NCBI GenBank assembly: GCA_029256185.1 | Contig: JAQSYI010000013.1 | Location: forward strand, 1 to 64,000 | From: Paenibacillaceae bacterium | GTDB taxonomy: Bacteria; Bacillota; Bacilli; Paenibacillales; NBRC-103111 | DNA: 64,000 nt | Direction: 5' to 3' | Part shown: one piece after another, positions 26,202-36,300 of the stretch | Numbering within the stretch: position 1 is the stretch's first letter | Layout: each line of letters opens with the position of its first letter | Translations under genes and position numbers: made by a program | The notes under the pieces: model-generated | The model's database searches: none | What the model was told of the DNA's origin: nothing | The model's input: the letters and a program-made list of their open reading frames with translations, nothing else

Positions 26202-27980
26202 CTACAGCGGGGCTGTTTCCTGCTTCAGCCATTCCCTGTGCGCTTCGTCAAGATGGCAAGACAGCTTGTCATAGACCTGCTGATGATAATCATTGATCCA
26301 TTCCAATTCGGAAGGGGAGAGCAGGGCGGGAACGATAGCACTCCGGTCAACCGGCAGGAAGCTGAGCGTTTCAAACCGGAGGAAGACCCCGCATTCGGTT
26401 GCTTCGCCCTCTACAACCAGCAGCGTATTCTCCGTGCGGATGCCATGCCGGCCTTCCTTGTATACCCCGGGCTCCACGGTAATGGTCATGCCGGGCTCCA
26501 GCCGGACGTTGACCCACTTGTGGCTGAACCGGTGGGGCTCCTCATGGACATTGGAGAAGTAGCCCAGGCCATGTCCGGTGCCGCACTTGTAATCCAAGCC
26601 GTTATCCCACATGGGTCTTCGGGCCAGCACATCCAGATGGGAGCCGGTGGAGCCGTACAGGAACTTGGCGGTGGATAAGGCAATCACCGATTTCAGCACC
26701 AGGGTGAAATCCTTCTTCTGCTCCTCGGTCAGATGGCCGAGAGCCAGCGTCCGGGTGATGTCCGTGGTTCCGTTCAGGAAGTGGGAGCCGGAATCCAGCA
26801 GGTACAGCCCTTGAGCGGCCAGTGTATATTGGCTGTCCGGCAATGCCTTGTAGTGCATCATGGCCGCATGTTCGCCGTAGGCGGAGATGGTATCGAAGCT
26901 CAGGTCGACAAACAGCGGCTGCTCCCGGCGGAACTCCAGTCCCTTCACATCCGCGTCGATTTCCGTAACCGATTCGTGGGCTACGGTCTCCTTCAACCAC
27001 TTGAACAGCTTCACCAAGGCAACGGAGTCTTTGGTATAGGAGTCCCGGATATTGCGGATTTCCACTTCATTTTTGATCGCCTTCAGCGGAGTAACCAGGC
27101 CCTCCGAGCTGATCTTGCGGACAGAGGCAGGAATGGAGCGGTACAGGCTGGTATTGGTTTTGTCCGGGTCGAACGCAATGGAAGAAGGGCTGTCCAGCTT
27201 GGCCAGAAAGGAGTAAATATCCCCGTACGCCTGCATGTGGATCTGCTCTTCCTCCAGAATACTGCGCTCTGCATACCCTGCCTTGTCCGGTTCGACGAAC
27301 AGCCAGGCCTCATGCTCTCCGATGACGGCGAAGGAGGTTACATAGGGATTGCGGGGGATATCATTGCCTCGGATGTTCAGCAGCCAGCAGATTTCATCCA
27401 GTACGGGCAGCAGATAGTAGTCGGCGCCGCGGGCTTTCATCGCCTTCCGCACCTCGGCCAGCTTCTCTGCCCGGGTCTTGCCCGCATACACCGCCTCATG
27501 AAGGTACAGCTTGTCCCCCGGGATGGCGGGCCTATCCCTCCAGACTACTCCAATAGGATCCAGTTCGGTACGGATCACCGCCGACTTGTCCGCCAGGACC
27601 GCAGACAGCTTGTGAAGGGCACCGACGGGCAGGCTTCTGCCGTCTACGGCCAGACTGCCGCCCTGAGGCAGGATCTCCGCCAGCCATTCCTCATGGGTCT
27701 GCACCCCCGGCTCTCCCATCTTGAAGAGTCTGATGCCGCTATCTTCCAGCTGGCTGGCCGCCTGAATAAAGTATCTGCCGTCTGTCCACAGTCCCGCATC
27801 ATCCCGCGCAATAACGGCGGTTCCGGCTGATCCGGTGAAGCCGGTAATCCATTGCCTGCCCTTCCAATGCTCTCCCACATATTCGCTCATATGGGCGTCG
27901 GCGCTGGGCACCAGGCAGGCGTCTATACCTTCCTTGTCCATCCATTTTCTCAATTCGCTAAGCTTTTCGCTGATTTTCAT
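26202..27980 (-). CDS. pepP: Xaa-Pro aminopeptidase (M24B)
   Basis: A 592-residue cytosolic metallopeptidase that removes an N-terminal residue preceding proline. Two creatinase-like N-terminal domains are followed by the pita-bread catalytic domain with all five metal ligands: LLDSG, TTDITRT, GHGLG, TVEPGVY and RTEN. The long size matches the three-domain type found in eukaryotes and many Bacillota rather than the 440-residue E. coli form. The start at 27980 follows GGGAG. An extension upstream in frame lacks a ribosome site. It stands alone with its own terminator. Confidence 0.92.
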   Translation of the reverse strand: MKISEKLSELRKWMDKEGIDACLVPSADAHMSEYVGEHWKGRQWITGFTGSAGTAVIARDDAGLWTDGRYFIQAASQLEDSGIRLFKMGEPGVQTHEEWLAEILPQGGSLAVDGRSLPVGALHKLSAVLADKSAVIRTELDPIGVVWRDRPAIPGDKLYLHEAVYAGKTRAEKLAEVRKAMKARGADYYLLPVLDEICWLLNIRGNDIPRNPYVTSFAVIGEHEAWLFVEPDKAGYAERSILEEEQIHMQAYGDIYSFLAKLDSPSSIAFDPDKTNTSLYRSIPASVRKISSEGLVTPLKAIKNEVEIRNIRDSYTKDSVALVKLFKWLKETVAHESVTEIDADVKGLEFRREQPLFVDLSFDTISAYGEHAAMMHYKALPDSQYTLAAQGLYLLDSGSHFLNGTTDITRTLALGHLTEEQKKDFTLVLKSVIALSTAKFLYGSTGSHLDVLARRPMWDNGLDYKCGTGHGLGYFSNVHEEPHRFSHKWVNVRLEPGMTITVEPGVYKEGRHGIRTENTLLVVEGEATECGVFLRFETLSFLPVDRSAIVPALLSPSELEWINDYHQQVYDKLSCHLDEAHREWLKQETAPL

Positions 27981-28222
27981 TGTTGAAGATCTCCCTGTTT
28001 GGTGGTATGCACACAATAATTCGATTATATCAAGAAACAGGAAAGCCTCCAAAGAAAAGTTGCAAAGCGGTCAAGCCGGGTAGAAGGAAGGCGCCTTAAC
28101 TCCCACTTTTAAGATGTTGTTTTCTCTGCTTGCTTTTTTCCATATCCGGTAAAATTTCCTGCATGACCAGGGACCGGATAGGCAATGATACATCCATTAA
28201 ATGAAAAAGATGGTGTATTAAT

Positions 28223-29509
28223 ATGAAAGAACATAAATGGGACCTGTTCGCCCTGGCCTCGATCCCGTTGATCATGACATTGGGCAACTCCATGCTGCTG
28301 CCCGTATTGCCGCAGATCGCCAGACAACTATCCGTCTCCTCCTTTCAGGTCAGCATGATCATCACGGTCTACAGCATAGTGGCAATCCTGATGATCCCGG
28401 TGGCAGGTTATGCATCGGACCGGCTCGGCCGCAAAAAGGTGCTTCTCCCCAGCTTGCTGACCGCAGCGGCAGGTGGAGCAGTCAGCGTTGCCGCCGCGTG
28501 GATGGCGGAGGGAGCGGGGGCGTACTGGATCATTCTGGGGGGCAGGTTCCTGCAGGGAATCGGGGCGGCGGGCGCTTTTCCCATTGTGCTTCCCTTCGTG
28601 GGTGATATGTTTCAAGATGAGAAGGAAGTAAGCAAGAGTCTCGGCCTGATCGAAACCAGCAATACCTTCGGCAAGGTGCTCAGTCCCATTCTCGGGGCCT
28701 TTCTCGGCTCCATATTGTGGTTTGCCCCTTTTATCGCCATTCCGGTGCTGTGCGTCATCTCCTTCGTACTCGTGCTGCTGCTGGTGAAGGAGCCGGAAGC
28801 GGCAGGAACAGGGAAGGCAGCCGGAGGCTTCCGCGATTTTGCCCGGGGGATCAAGAGACTGCTGGTGGAAAAAGGCCGTTGGCTATACGCGATATTCGCA
28901 ATCGGCGGGGTCTGCATGTTCATCTTGTTCGGTGTCCTGTTCTATCTCTCGGAGACGCTTGAGAACCAATATAATCTGCACGGCTCCATGAAAGGTCTTG
29001 TATTGGCCATTCCCCTGACCCTGCTGTGCCTGTCTTCGTTCGGCGGCGGGAAGGTGATCGGGCAAAACAAGGTGAGGATGAAGTGGCTGGGATGCAGCGG
29101 CATGATCCTGGTGTCGGCCATGATGATCATGAGCGGTTTTACCACGGCCATCCTGTGGCTGGTTATTTACCAGAGCATTGGCGGGATCGGCATCGGCATA
29201 ACGCTGCCCTGCATGGACGCCTTGATTACGGAGGGGATTGCCAAGGAAAACCGGGGCACCATCACCTCCCTATACAGCAGCATGCGGTTCATTGGAGTAG
29301 CTCTGGGTCCGCCGGTGGTATCCCTGCTTATGGTACGCGGACATTGGCTGCTGTTCGGCATCATGGCCGCCGTCGGGGCTGCCGCCGGCTTGCTTGCCCT
29401 ATTCTCCATCACGCCCGACAAGAGCAGGAACGGGGACGGGGAAGGGAGCGGGAAGCCCCAAAGGGAGCGGGAGGGTGGCCGCAAGGGAAACCGGCAGTTT
29501 GCCAGATAA
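28223..29509 (+). CDS. MFS drug/metabolite exporter (12-14 TM, DHA1-like)
   Basis: A 428-residue polytopic membrane protein. Motif A between helices 2 and 3 is GYASDRLGRKK, and the helix 5 region IETSNTFGKVLSPILGAFLG matches the antiporter-type motif C position. These features place it in the major facilitator drug:H+ antiporter group. The C-terminus is unusually long, charged and Gly/Arg rich (last ~35 residues). The gene stands alone with a terminator 16 nt after it. Substrate unknown. Confidence 0.85.
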   Translation: MKEHKWDLFALASIPLIMTLGNSMLLPVLPQIARQLSVSSFQVSMIITVYSIVAILMIPVAGYASDRLGRKKVLLPSLLTAAAGGAVSVAAAWMAEGAGAYWIILGGRFLQGIGAAGAFPIVLPFVGDMFQDEKEVSKSLGLIETSNTFGKVLSPILGAFLGSILWFAPFIAIPVLCVISFVLVLLLVKEPEAAGTGKAAGGFRDFARGIKRLLVEKGRWLYAIFAIGGVCMFILFGVLFYLSETLENQYNLHGSMKGLVLAIPLTLLCLSSFGGGKVIGQNKVRMKWLGCSGMILVSAMMIMSGFTTAILWLVIYQSIGGIGIGITLPCMDALITEGIAKENRGTITSLYSSMRFIGVALGPPVVSLLMVRGHWLLFGIMAAVGAAAGLLALFSITPDKSRNGDGEGSGKPQREREGGRKGNRQFAR

Positions 29510-29524
29510 AGAGGAGAAAGCAGG

Positions 29525-29565
29525 CCCCCTATTCCGGTTTCTATCGGATAGGGGGTTCTTTTTTT
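29525..29565 (+). terminator. Terminator of the MFS gene
   Basis: CCCCCTAT ... CCG (29525-29536) pairs with CGG ATAGGGGG (29545-29555), followed by TTCTTTTTTT. Confidence 0.9.
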
Positions 29566-29725
29566 ACAAATCAGACTTCCCCGGCGGTGTTCTTCCGCCA
29601 AATTTTTTTAGAAGAAAGTCGCCGCGGATATGGGATGTCCAAGACAAACAGAAAGGATGGATAACGGATCTTAAATATAGGCGGTCGCCATATCGAAACT
29701 TTGGGCAGCCCAGAAGAAATTCATA

Positions 29726-29757
29726 TTGTTTTCCTGCCTGCATCTCCCCATTATGAT
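29726..29757 (+). promoter_or_regulatory. Possible promoter of importer C
   Basis: TATGAT (29752-29757) with a weak TTTTCC -35 (29729-29734) at 17 bp. TCATATTGTT (29721-29730) just upstream is shared with importer B and may be an activator site. Confidence 0.4.
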
Positions 29758-29805
29758 AGTAAAAGCAAGAATATTTCATATACAGCTGGAGGAGGTCAAC
29801 AGGAA

Positions 29806-31506
29806 ATGAATACAGAAAGTAAGGGACTTATGGCCCTGCACCGAAAAAAGAAGCTGGCGGCAGGGCTTGCGCTGACCATGCTGCTCGCGGTTGCTGCAAC
29901 GGGGTGTAGTTCAGGTGAAGAAGGCGAAGCCTCATCTCCACCGCCGCCGGCAAGCAGCTTACCGTCCACCGCCCCGGCAGCGGACAAGGCTTTGCAGCTT
30001 CCCATTGTGACGCAGCCGCTGACTCTTACCTATTTTATCGGTCTGGGGGGAAATGCCACACCTGTCATCAAGAATCAGAATGAGATTGCGGCTTATCAGG
30101 TAATGGAGAAGAAAACGGGGATTCACATTGATTTCCAGCCGCCCGCCAACGGCCAAGACAAGGAACAGCTCAGCATTATGCTCGCCTCCAACAATTATAC
30201 GGACATGATCGATTTCTACTGGGTGGGTGGAGGCAGCATTCCCGGAGGCGCGCCCAAAGCGCTGAAGGATGGGGTGATCATCCGCTTGAATGAGCTGATC
30301 GACCAGCATGCGCCCAACTTCAAGAAATTGCTCGCTGACCACCCCGAGTACAAGAAAATGATCAGCGATGATGACGGCAATATTTACGCTTTCCCGTTCC
30401 TGCGGACCGATCCGCTGCTGCTGACATCTGCAGGTCCCTGGGTCCGCCAGGATTGGCTCGACAAGTTGGGATTAAGCATGCCGGTTACAATCGACGACTG
30501 GCACACCGTCTTGAAAGCGTTCAAGGAAAAGGATCCCAACGGGAACGGGAAAGCAGATGAGCTGCCGTTTACCATCGCAGGAAACACCAAGTTCTGGTTC
30601 GACCGTACAAGCGCCTTTGTCGGGGCGTGGGGGATTGCTTCAGATTTCTACCAGGACAATGGCAAAGTGAAATATGGACCCGTCCAGCCGGAGTTCAAGT
30701 CCTTCCTGCAAACGCTGAACACCTGGTTCAAGGAAGGTTTGATCGATGTGGATTATGCAGTAACGGACGGGAAGATGATGGACGCCAAAATAACCGGAAA
30801 CCTGCTTGGTTCAGGCTTCACTGCAGTCGGCAGCGGCATCGGCAAATATGCGGGACTCATGGCTGACAAAGATTCGAAATTCAAGCTGGTCGGCACACCG
30901 TTGCCCGTACTTAAAGCCGGCGACAAGCTGCAATTGATGCAAAAGGATTTTGCATACAGCGGATCGGGGACGGCCATTACCAAGAAGAACAAGTATCCCG
31001 TCGAAACGGTCAAGTGGCTGGATTACCATTACAGCGAGGAAGGGAGCATGCTGCTGAATTTCGGCATCGAAGGGCAGAGCTATAAGCTGGAGAACGGCTA
31101 TCCCATGTACACCGAGGAGGTAACGAAGAACCCCAATGGACTGGCGTTTGCCAACGCGCTCTCCAAGTACACCATTGCCGCCACTGGAGGCGCTTTCGGG
31201 CAGGATAGACGGTATTTCGAACAGTTCGCCGCTCTTCCCGTACAGCAGGAATCCCTGAAAAATTGGGCACAGGCCGGCAGTGACAAGATGATGCCGCTGG
31301 TGACGTCAACGCAAGAGGAGAGCGCAAGACTGGCTTCAATTATGAATGACGTCAACACGTATATGGGCGAAATGTTCAACAAGTTCGTAATGGGCCTGGA
31401 GCCCATCGATCAATTCGATAAATTCGTACAGAAAATGAAGAGCATGGGGATCGACGAGGCTGCTGAGATCAACCAGAGGGCTTTGGAACGGTATAACAAA
31501 CGCTAA
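29806..31506 (+). CDS. Extracellular sugar-binding lipoprotein (importer C)
   Basis: A 566-residue solute-binding protein. A basic start and hydrophobic core lead to the lipobox AATGC with Cys34, then a Ser/Pro linker. Binding-protein features include VRQDWLDKLGLSMPVT and FKEKDPNGNGKADELPF. GGAGGAGGT 9 nt upstream fixes the start at 29806; the open frame runs further back through the promoter. Unlike importers A, B and D, here the binding protein is encoded before its permeases. The next genes suggest an acidic, lyase-derived oligosaccharide cargo. Confidence 0.9.
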   Translation: MNTESKGLMALHRKKKLAAGLALTMLLAVAATGCSSGEEGEASSPPPPASSLPSTAPAADKALQLPIVTQPLTLTYFIGLGGNATPVIKNQNEIAAYQVMEKKTGIHIDFQPPANGQDKEQLSIMLASNNYTDMIDFYWVGGGSIPGGAPKALKDGVIIRLNELIDQHAPNFKKLLADHPEYKKMISDDDGNIYAFPFLRTDPLLLTSAGPWVRQDWLDKLGLSMPVTIDDWHTVLKAFKEKDPNGNGKADELPFTIAGNTKFWFDRTSAFVGAWGIASDFYQDNGKVKYGPVQPEFKSFLQTLNTWFKEGLIDVDYAVTDGKMMDAKITGNLLGSGFTAVGSGIGKYAGLMADKDSKFKLVGTPLPVLKAGDKLQLMQKDFAYSGSGTAITKKNKYPVETVKWLDYHYSEEGSMLLNFGIEGQSYKLENGYPMYTEEVTKNPNGLAFANALSKYTIAATGGAFGQDRRYFEQFAALPVQQESLKNWAQAGSDKMMPLVTSTQEESARLASIMNDVNTYMGEMFNKFVMGLEPIDQFDKFVQKMKSMGIDEAAEINQRALERYNKR

Positions 31507-31525
31507 CTTATATAAAACCGTGGGT

Positions 31526-31553
31526 ATGGAGGAAGAGCAACCGCTTCCTCCAT
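31526..31553 (+). promoter_or_regulatory. Intercistronic hairpin after binding-protein gene
   Basis: ATGGAGGAAG (31526-31535) and CTTCCTCCAT (31544-31553) are perfect complements. No T-tract follows, so it fits a processing or stabilising hairpin that favours high binding-protein output over permeases. Confidence 0.55.
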
Positions 31554-31580
31554 CCACTGGAATGAATTGGAGTGAGGGCC

Positions 31581-32477
31581 ATGCTGCTTAAGGATATCAT
31601 CAGAAACCGCTATATCTATCTCATGCTGCTCCCGGTGGTGGTTTATTACATTATTTTCAGCTATTTGCCCATGTACGGCGCCCAGATTGCCTTTAAGAGC
31701 TTCAGTCCCGTCAACGGCATTTGGGGGAGCACATGGATCGGGCTTCAGCACTTTGAGGCTTTTTTTCAGGGCATATATTTTTGGCGGACGTTTCGCAATA
31801 CGCTGTTAATCAGCTTGTATGACATCCTGTTCGGGTTTCCGGCGCCGATTCTGCTGGCTTTGCTGCTGAATGAGCTAAGGAGCCTCAAATACAAGCGGCT
31901 CGTCCAATCCTTCACGTATATGCCCCATTTCATTTCCGTCATTGTCGTGGTGGGCATCATGGTTGATTTTCTGACCAGGGACGGCCTGGTGAATCTGGTG
32001 CTCGCCGATTTGGGGCTGGAGAAAATCGCTTTTTTGCAGAGTCCCGAATGGTTCCGGGGTCTGTATATCGGCTCGGGCATTTGGCAGCAGGTAGGGTGGG
32101 GCTCCATTATCTTTATCGCAGCCATCGCGGGGATTGATCCTACCCTCTATGAGGCAGCGCGGGTTGACGGCGCCGGCCGCTTCAGGCAGGTTATGCATAT
32201 TACCCTTCCGGGAATCATGCCCACCATCATCATATTGCTCATTCTGCGCCTGGGAAATGTGATGAATGTAGGGTACGAGAAGATCCTGCTGATGTACAAT
32301 CCCATGGTGTATGAGACGGCGGACGTTATTTCCACCTATGTATACCGCAAGGGTATTCTGGACGCCAGCTTTGATTACAGCTCCGCCGTAGGGTTGTTTA
32401 ATTCCGTGATCAATCTGGTGCTGCTGGTGATAGCCAACTATACAAGCCGCCGTGTCAACGGCTCCGGCTTATGGTAA
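31581..32477 (+). CDS. ABC sugar transporter permease, LplB type (importer C)
   Basis: A 298-residue membrane subunit with six helices and a very short N-terminal tail. EAA loop EAARVDGAG ... HITLPG. ATG 31581 is chosen over GTG 31572, which lies inside the ribosome site. Second gene of the operon. Confidence 0.9.
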   Translation: MLLKDIIRNRYIYLMLLPVVVYYIIFSYLPMYGAQIAFKSFSPVNGIWGSTWIGLQHFEAFFQGIYFWRTFRNTLLISLYDILFGFPAPILLALLLNELRSLKYKRLVQSFTYMPHFISVIVVVGIMVDFLTRDGLVNLVLADLGLEKIAFLQSPEWFRGLYIGSGIWQQVGWGSIIFIAAIAGIDPTLYEAARVDGAGRFRQVMHITLPGIMPTIIILLILRLGNVMNVGYEKILLMYNPMVYETADVISTYVYRKGILDASFDYSSAVGLFNSVINLVLLVIANYTSRRVNGSGLW

Positions 32478-32490
32478 GGGGGGGATGGTG

Positions 32491-33372
32491 ATGAAACAGA
32501 AGCGTGGAATGGGTGAACTGATCTTCGACAGCGCCAACGGCGTCTTCATGGGCTTGCTGAGCTTGAGTGCCGTTTATCCTCTTCTCTATATTCTTCTTGC
32601 TTCCCTGAGTGATTCAGGCGAGCTGCTCAAGCACCGGGGACTGCTGTTTGCGCCCATCGGGTTCAGCTTGGAAGCCTACTCGCTTGTATTCCAGAATCCG
32701 ATGATCGCCATCGGGTACCGGAACACGCTGGTGATTCTGATTGTGGGGACATTCATTAATATCACCATGACGGCGTTCGGAGCTTACGGGCTGTCGCGCA
32801 AAAATGTGCTGCTCAAAAAGCCGATTTTGCTGATGATTGTGTTCACCATGTTTTTCAGCGGGGGGCTTATTCCCGCCTATATGGTGGTACGGGACCTGCA
32901 TATGCTCAATACCCTATGGTCCATCATCATTCCTAGTGCGGTGAATGCCTATAATTTAATCGTCATGCGGACGTTCTTTCTTTCGCTGCCGGACAGCATC
33001 GAGGAGTCGGCCAAAATGGACGGGGCCAATGATTTTACCGTCCTGTTCCGCATTATCCTGCCGCTGTCCATGCCCATTGTGGCTGTGATGATTTTGTTCT
33101 ATGGGGTCGGCCACTGGAATGCCTTCTTCAATGCGCTGATCTATGTGCGCGACCGGAATCTGTATCCGCTCCAGCTGGTGCTGCGGGATATTCTCATTAA
33201 CAACAGCACAGACAATATGTCGGCCGACGCCATGAGCATGGATAAGCTGGCCATCTCCGAATCCATCAAGTATGCGACGATCATTATTGCTACAGCGCCC
33301 ATCTTGTTTATGTATCCTTTTTTGCAGAAGTATTTCGTACAGGGAGTCATGATTGGGGCCATTAAGGAATAA
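32491..33372 (+). CDS. ABC sugar transporter permease, YtcP type (importer C)
   Basis: A 293-residue partner permease. EAA loop EESAKMDGAND ... LPLSMP, and the C-terminus ends IGAIKE. ATG 32491 is 6 nt after a run of AAGGGGGGG; ATG 32485 is too close. Only 23 nt separate its stop from the giant secreted enzyme gene, so both should share a transcript. Confidence 0.9.
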   Translation: MKQKRGMGELIFDSANGVFMGLLSLSAVYPLLYILLASLSDSGELLKHRGLLFAPIGFSLEAYSLVFQNPMIAIGYRNTLVILIVGTFINITMTAFGAYGLSRKNVLLKKPILLMIVFTMFFSGGLIPAYMVVRDLHMLNTLWSIIIPSAVNAYNLIVMRTFFLSLPDSIEESAKMDGANDFTVLFRIILPLSMPIVAVMILFYGVGHWNAFFNALIYVRDRNLYPLQLVLRDILINNSTDNMSADAMSMDKLAISESIKYATIIIATAPILFMYPFLQKYFVQGVMIGAIKE

Positions 33373-33395
33373 TACCATTTCTTGTATGGGGTGAA

Positions 33396-36300
33396 ATGAT
33401 GCGCAAATTAAGTATAACCCTGCTAACGGCTATATTATTTTCATTGTGGATTCCCGTTGTTTCTTACGCCGTGCAGAACATTCTGCCAAACAGCGGCTTC
33501 GAGACGGATGCCAACAACGACTTAAGACCGGATGGCTGGAACTTCAATGTGTACACAGGCACGCCGGCCATCACAGCCGATACCACAACATTCCGGGAAG
33601 GAAGCCGGTCAGTCAAGATAACCGGTAGCGCTTCCACTGATCAGGCCTCCGTTTCCGCTTCTTACAATGTAGCCGCCGACAATGGAAGGAACTACCGTTT
33701 TTCTGTTTACCAGAAAACGAGCAGCATCGTCTCTGGGGATCTGGGCACAACGGTGCGCATTTATTTCCGTGACGCTGAGAACAAGAACACCGCGGCGCCG
33801 TTGTTCATCGCCGGAGCGAAGGGGACCAACGATTGGAGGAAGCTTACCGCGTCTTTTACCATTCCCTATGGGACTCAGGTGATCTGGATCGAAGCCTTTC
33901 TGTGGAAAGCCTCAGGGACCGTGTGGTGGGATGAGGCTAATCTGAGCGTGGATGATCTGTTGGATAACAATGGATTGGAAACGGACGCGGATGCCAACGG
34001 GTTGCCGGATGGGTGGCATATCAATACGTATAGCGGCACGCCGGCGTATCAACTGGATGGCACTGTTTCCCGTGAAGGCTCCCGGTCGATCAGAATCAGC
34101 GGGACTTCGCCAAACGACCGGATGTCCTTAAGCGCCCCTGCCATTGATGTCAGCGCCTTAACGGGGCAAACCTACAGGCTGACGCTCTGGCAAAAAACGG
34201 ACGGGATTGTGTCAAGCAGCTTCGGCACCTCGGCCCGGGTCTTGTTCCGGGATGCAGCCAATCAGGATGTGGTGCCCCAGATGAACCTGCAGGGCGCCAA
34301 AGGAACAGCGGATTGGAGCAAAATCGAGAGAACCTTCATGATCCCGCCGGGAACAGTCAGAATCTACGTGGAGGCGTTCCTGTACCAGGCAGCGGGGACC
34401 GTCTGGTTCGACGATCTGCGTCTGGAGCGCATGAGTACCGGGTTGGTTCTCAACTCCGGTTTTGAAACGGCTGATCCGGCAACGGGGACTCCATACGGGT
34501 GGACGAAGCAGATCAATGACGGCAATGCCACAGTTACCCTGGATACTTATGTGAAGAAGTACGGGAATCAATCGCTTAAGCTGAGCGGCGATTCCATCGA
34601 CGACCGCAGCAGCGCCGTTCAGAATATTACTATCCCGCCCACCTCCAAATCCAATGTGTTCACCTTCTCCGCCTGGGTGAAGAGCGAGCAGATTGTCTCC
34701 AATGGCATGGGCAATACGGCAGCCGTTCAATTTCTTGACAGCAGCGGGAACGTCATAGGCAATACGTTATACATTACGGGTCCCAAAGGAACGACGGACT
34801 GGCAGCAGCTCAGCCAGACCTTCCAGGCGCCGGAGGGCACGGCAAGCTTGCGGTTGTATCTGTTTTTGTTCTTCGCTTCAGGGACGGTATGGTGGGATAT
34901 GGCGGATATAAGACCGGAGTTCGTTGCCAATCCCAGCTTTGAAGCCGGAGGGAGCACTGTCGGTATGCCGGACGGTTGGACGCCGGCCGTCACCGGAGGA
35001 TCTCCCGTCATCGAGTGGGATGCCACCGCCGGGTATGAGGGGACCCATGCGCTGAAGATGACCGGAACCACTCCCCAGGATTATGCAAGCATCTCCCAAA
35101 CGGTCAAGCTGCCTGTCCACCAGCGTTCATGGGGATACCGCATCCGCATCTATCAGAAGGTACAGGATGTGGTCTCTCCCGACAAAGGCACAGGGCTGCG
35201 GATCAAGTTCCAGAACGACGCGGGCCAAATATGGCGAAGCGACATCGTGATCCGCGGTGCGAAAGGAACCAAGGACTGGTCGGTGCTGGAAACCTATATT
35301 AATTTGCCGTACAACGTGACCCAATTTGTCCTCCAACCGGAGCTGATCAATGCCACCGGCACAGTCTGGTGGGATATGGCGGAGGTGTCTCCGGTGCCCA
35401 TGATCGACAATTACAGCATGGATGCGGATGCGGACGCCAATCAAGTACCGGATTCCTGGTCATACACCGCTTTGTCCGGCTCGCCTGTGCTTACGCTGGA
35501 TACAACGACCAAATATCTTGGCAGCTCGTCTGCCAGAATTGTGGCCGGGACCACCGCCGACCGCAGCTCCCTCAGCCAGGTCATTCCGTTGCCGGCGGAC
35601 TATGCAGGGGGCGGCAAAGTTTCCGTCAGCTACAAAAGTGAGGGGGTCAGCGCCGATTCAAGCGGCTCCGACATCAACGGCGCGCGGATCAAGCTGTCGT
35701 TTCTCGACGGAGCGGGCAACGTCATCGGCAACCCGTTGTACTCCTCGGTTCCTTCGGGAACCAATAACTGGGTGACGCAGAATCTGAGATTCCTGCCCCC
35801 TGCAGGTACCGCCAAGGTTCTGCTGGAGCTGCAAACATGGAAAGCCTCGGGAACCGTATGGTGGGACAACGTCATCATGCTGCCGGATAAGGTAGAGCTT
35901 GGCGCGGCATTCGTGTCCGGCTTCGGAACGGTCAGACAGTCCGGCCGGACACCGTTAAGCTGGGTGCCGGCAGTGAATGCGGCGTGGTATACCCTGCAAT
36001 ATTCCCGCGATCCGTTATTTGCCGACGGCACCACGGTCACTGTCCCCAATCTGTACCGCAACAGCTACACGCCGAATGTGGAGCTGGCCGAGGGACTTTG
36101 GTACGCCCGGTTAAGTCTGGCCGGTGTCAACAACGCCGTATCCGGTTACGGTCCCGTCACCAAGTTCATTGTCCAGCGCCTGCAGGTAACCAATCCGGCC
36201 ATTACCCCCAATGGCGACGGGGCAAATGACAGCACCGGGTTGTCGTACACGCTTCAGAATACGGCCACTGTCAATCTGACCGTATACAATGATTCCAATC

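Noticed and set aside
26733..27830. Plus-strand frame of 365 codons
   Set aside because: Entirely antisense to the well-conserved Xaa-Pro aminopeptidase with all metal ligands; no ribosome site or family.
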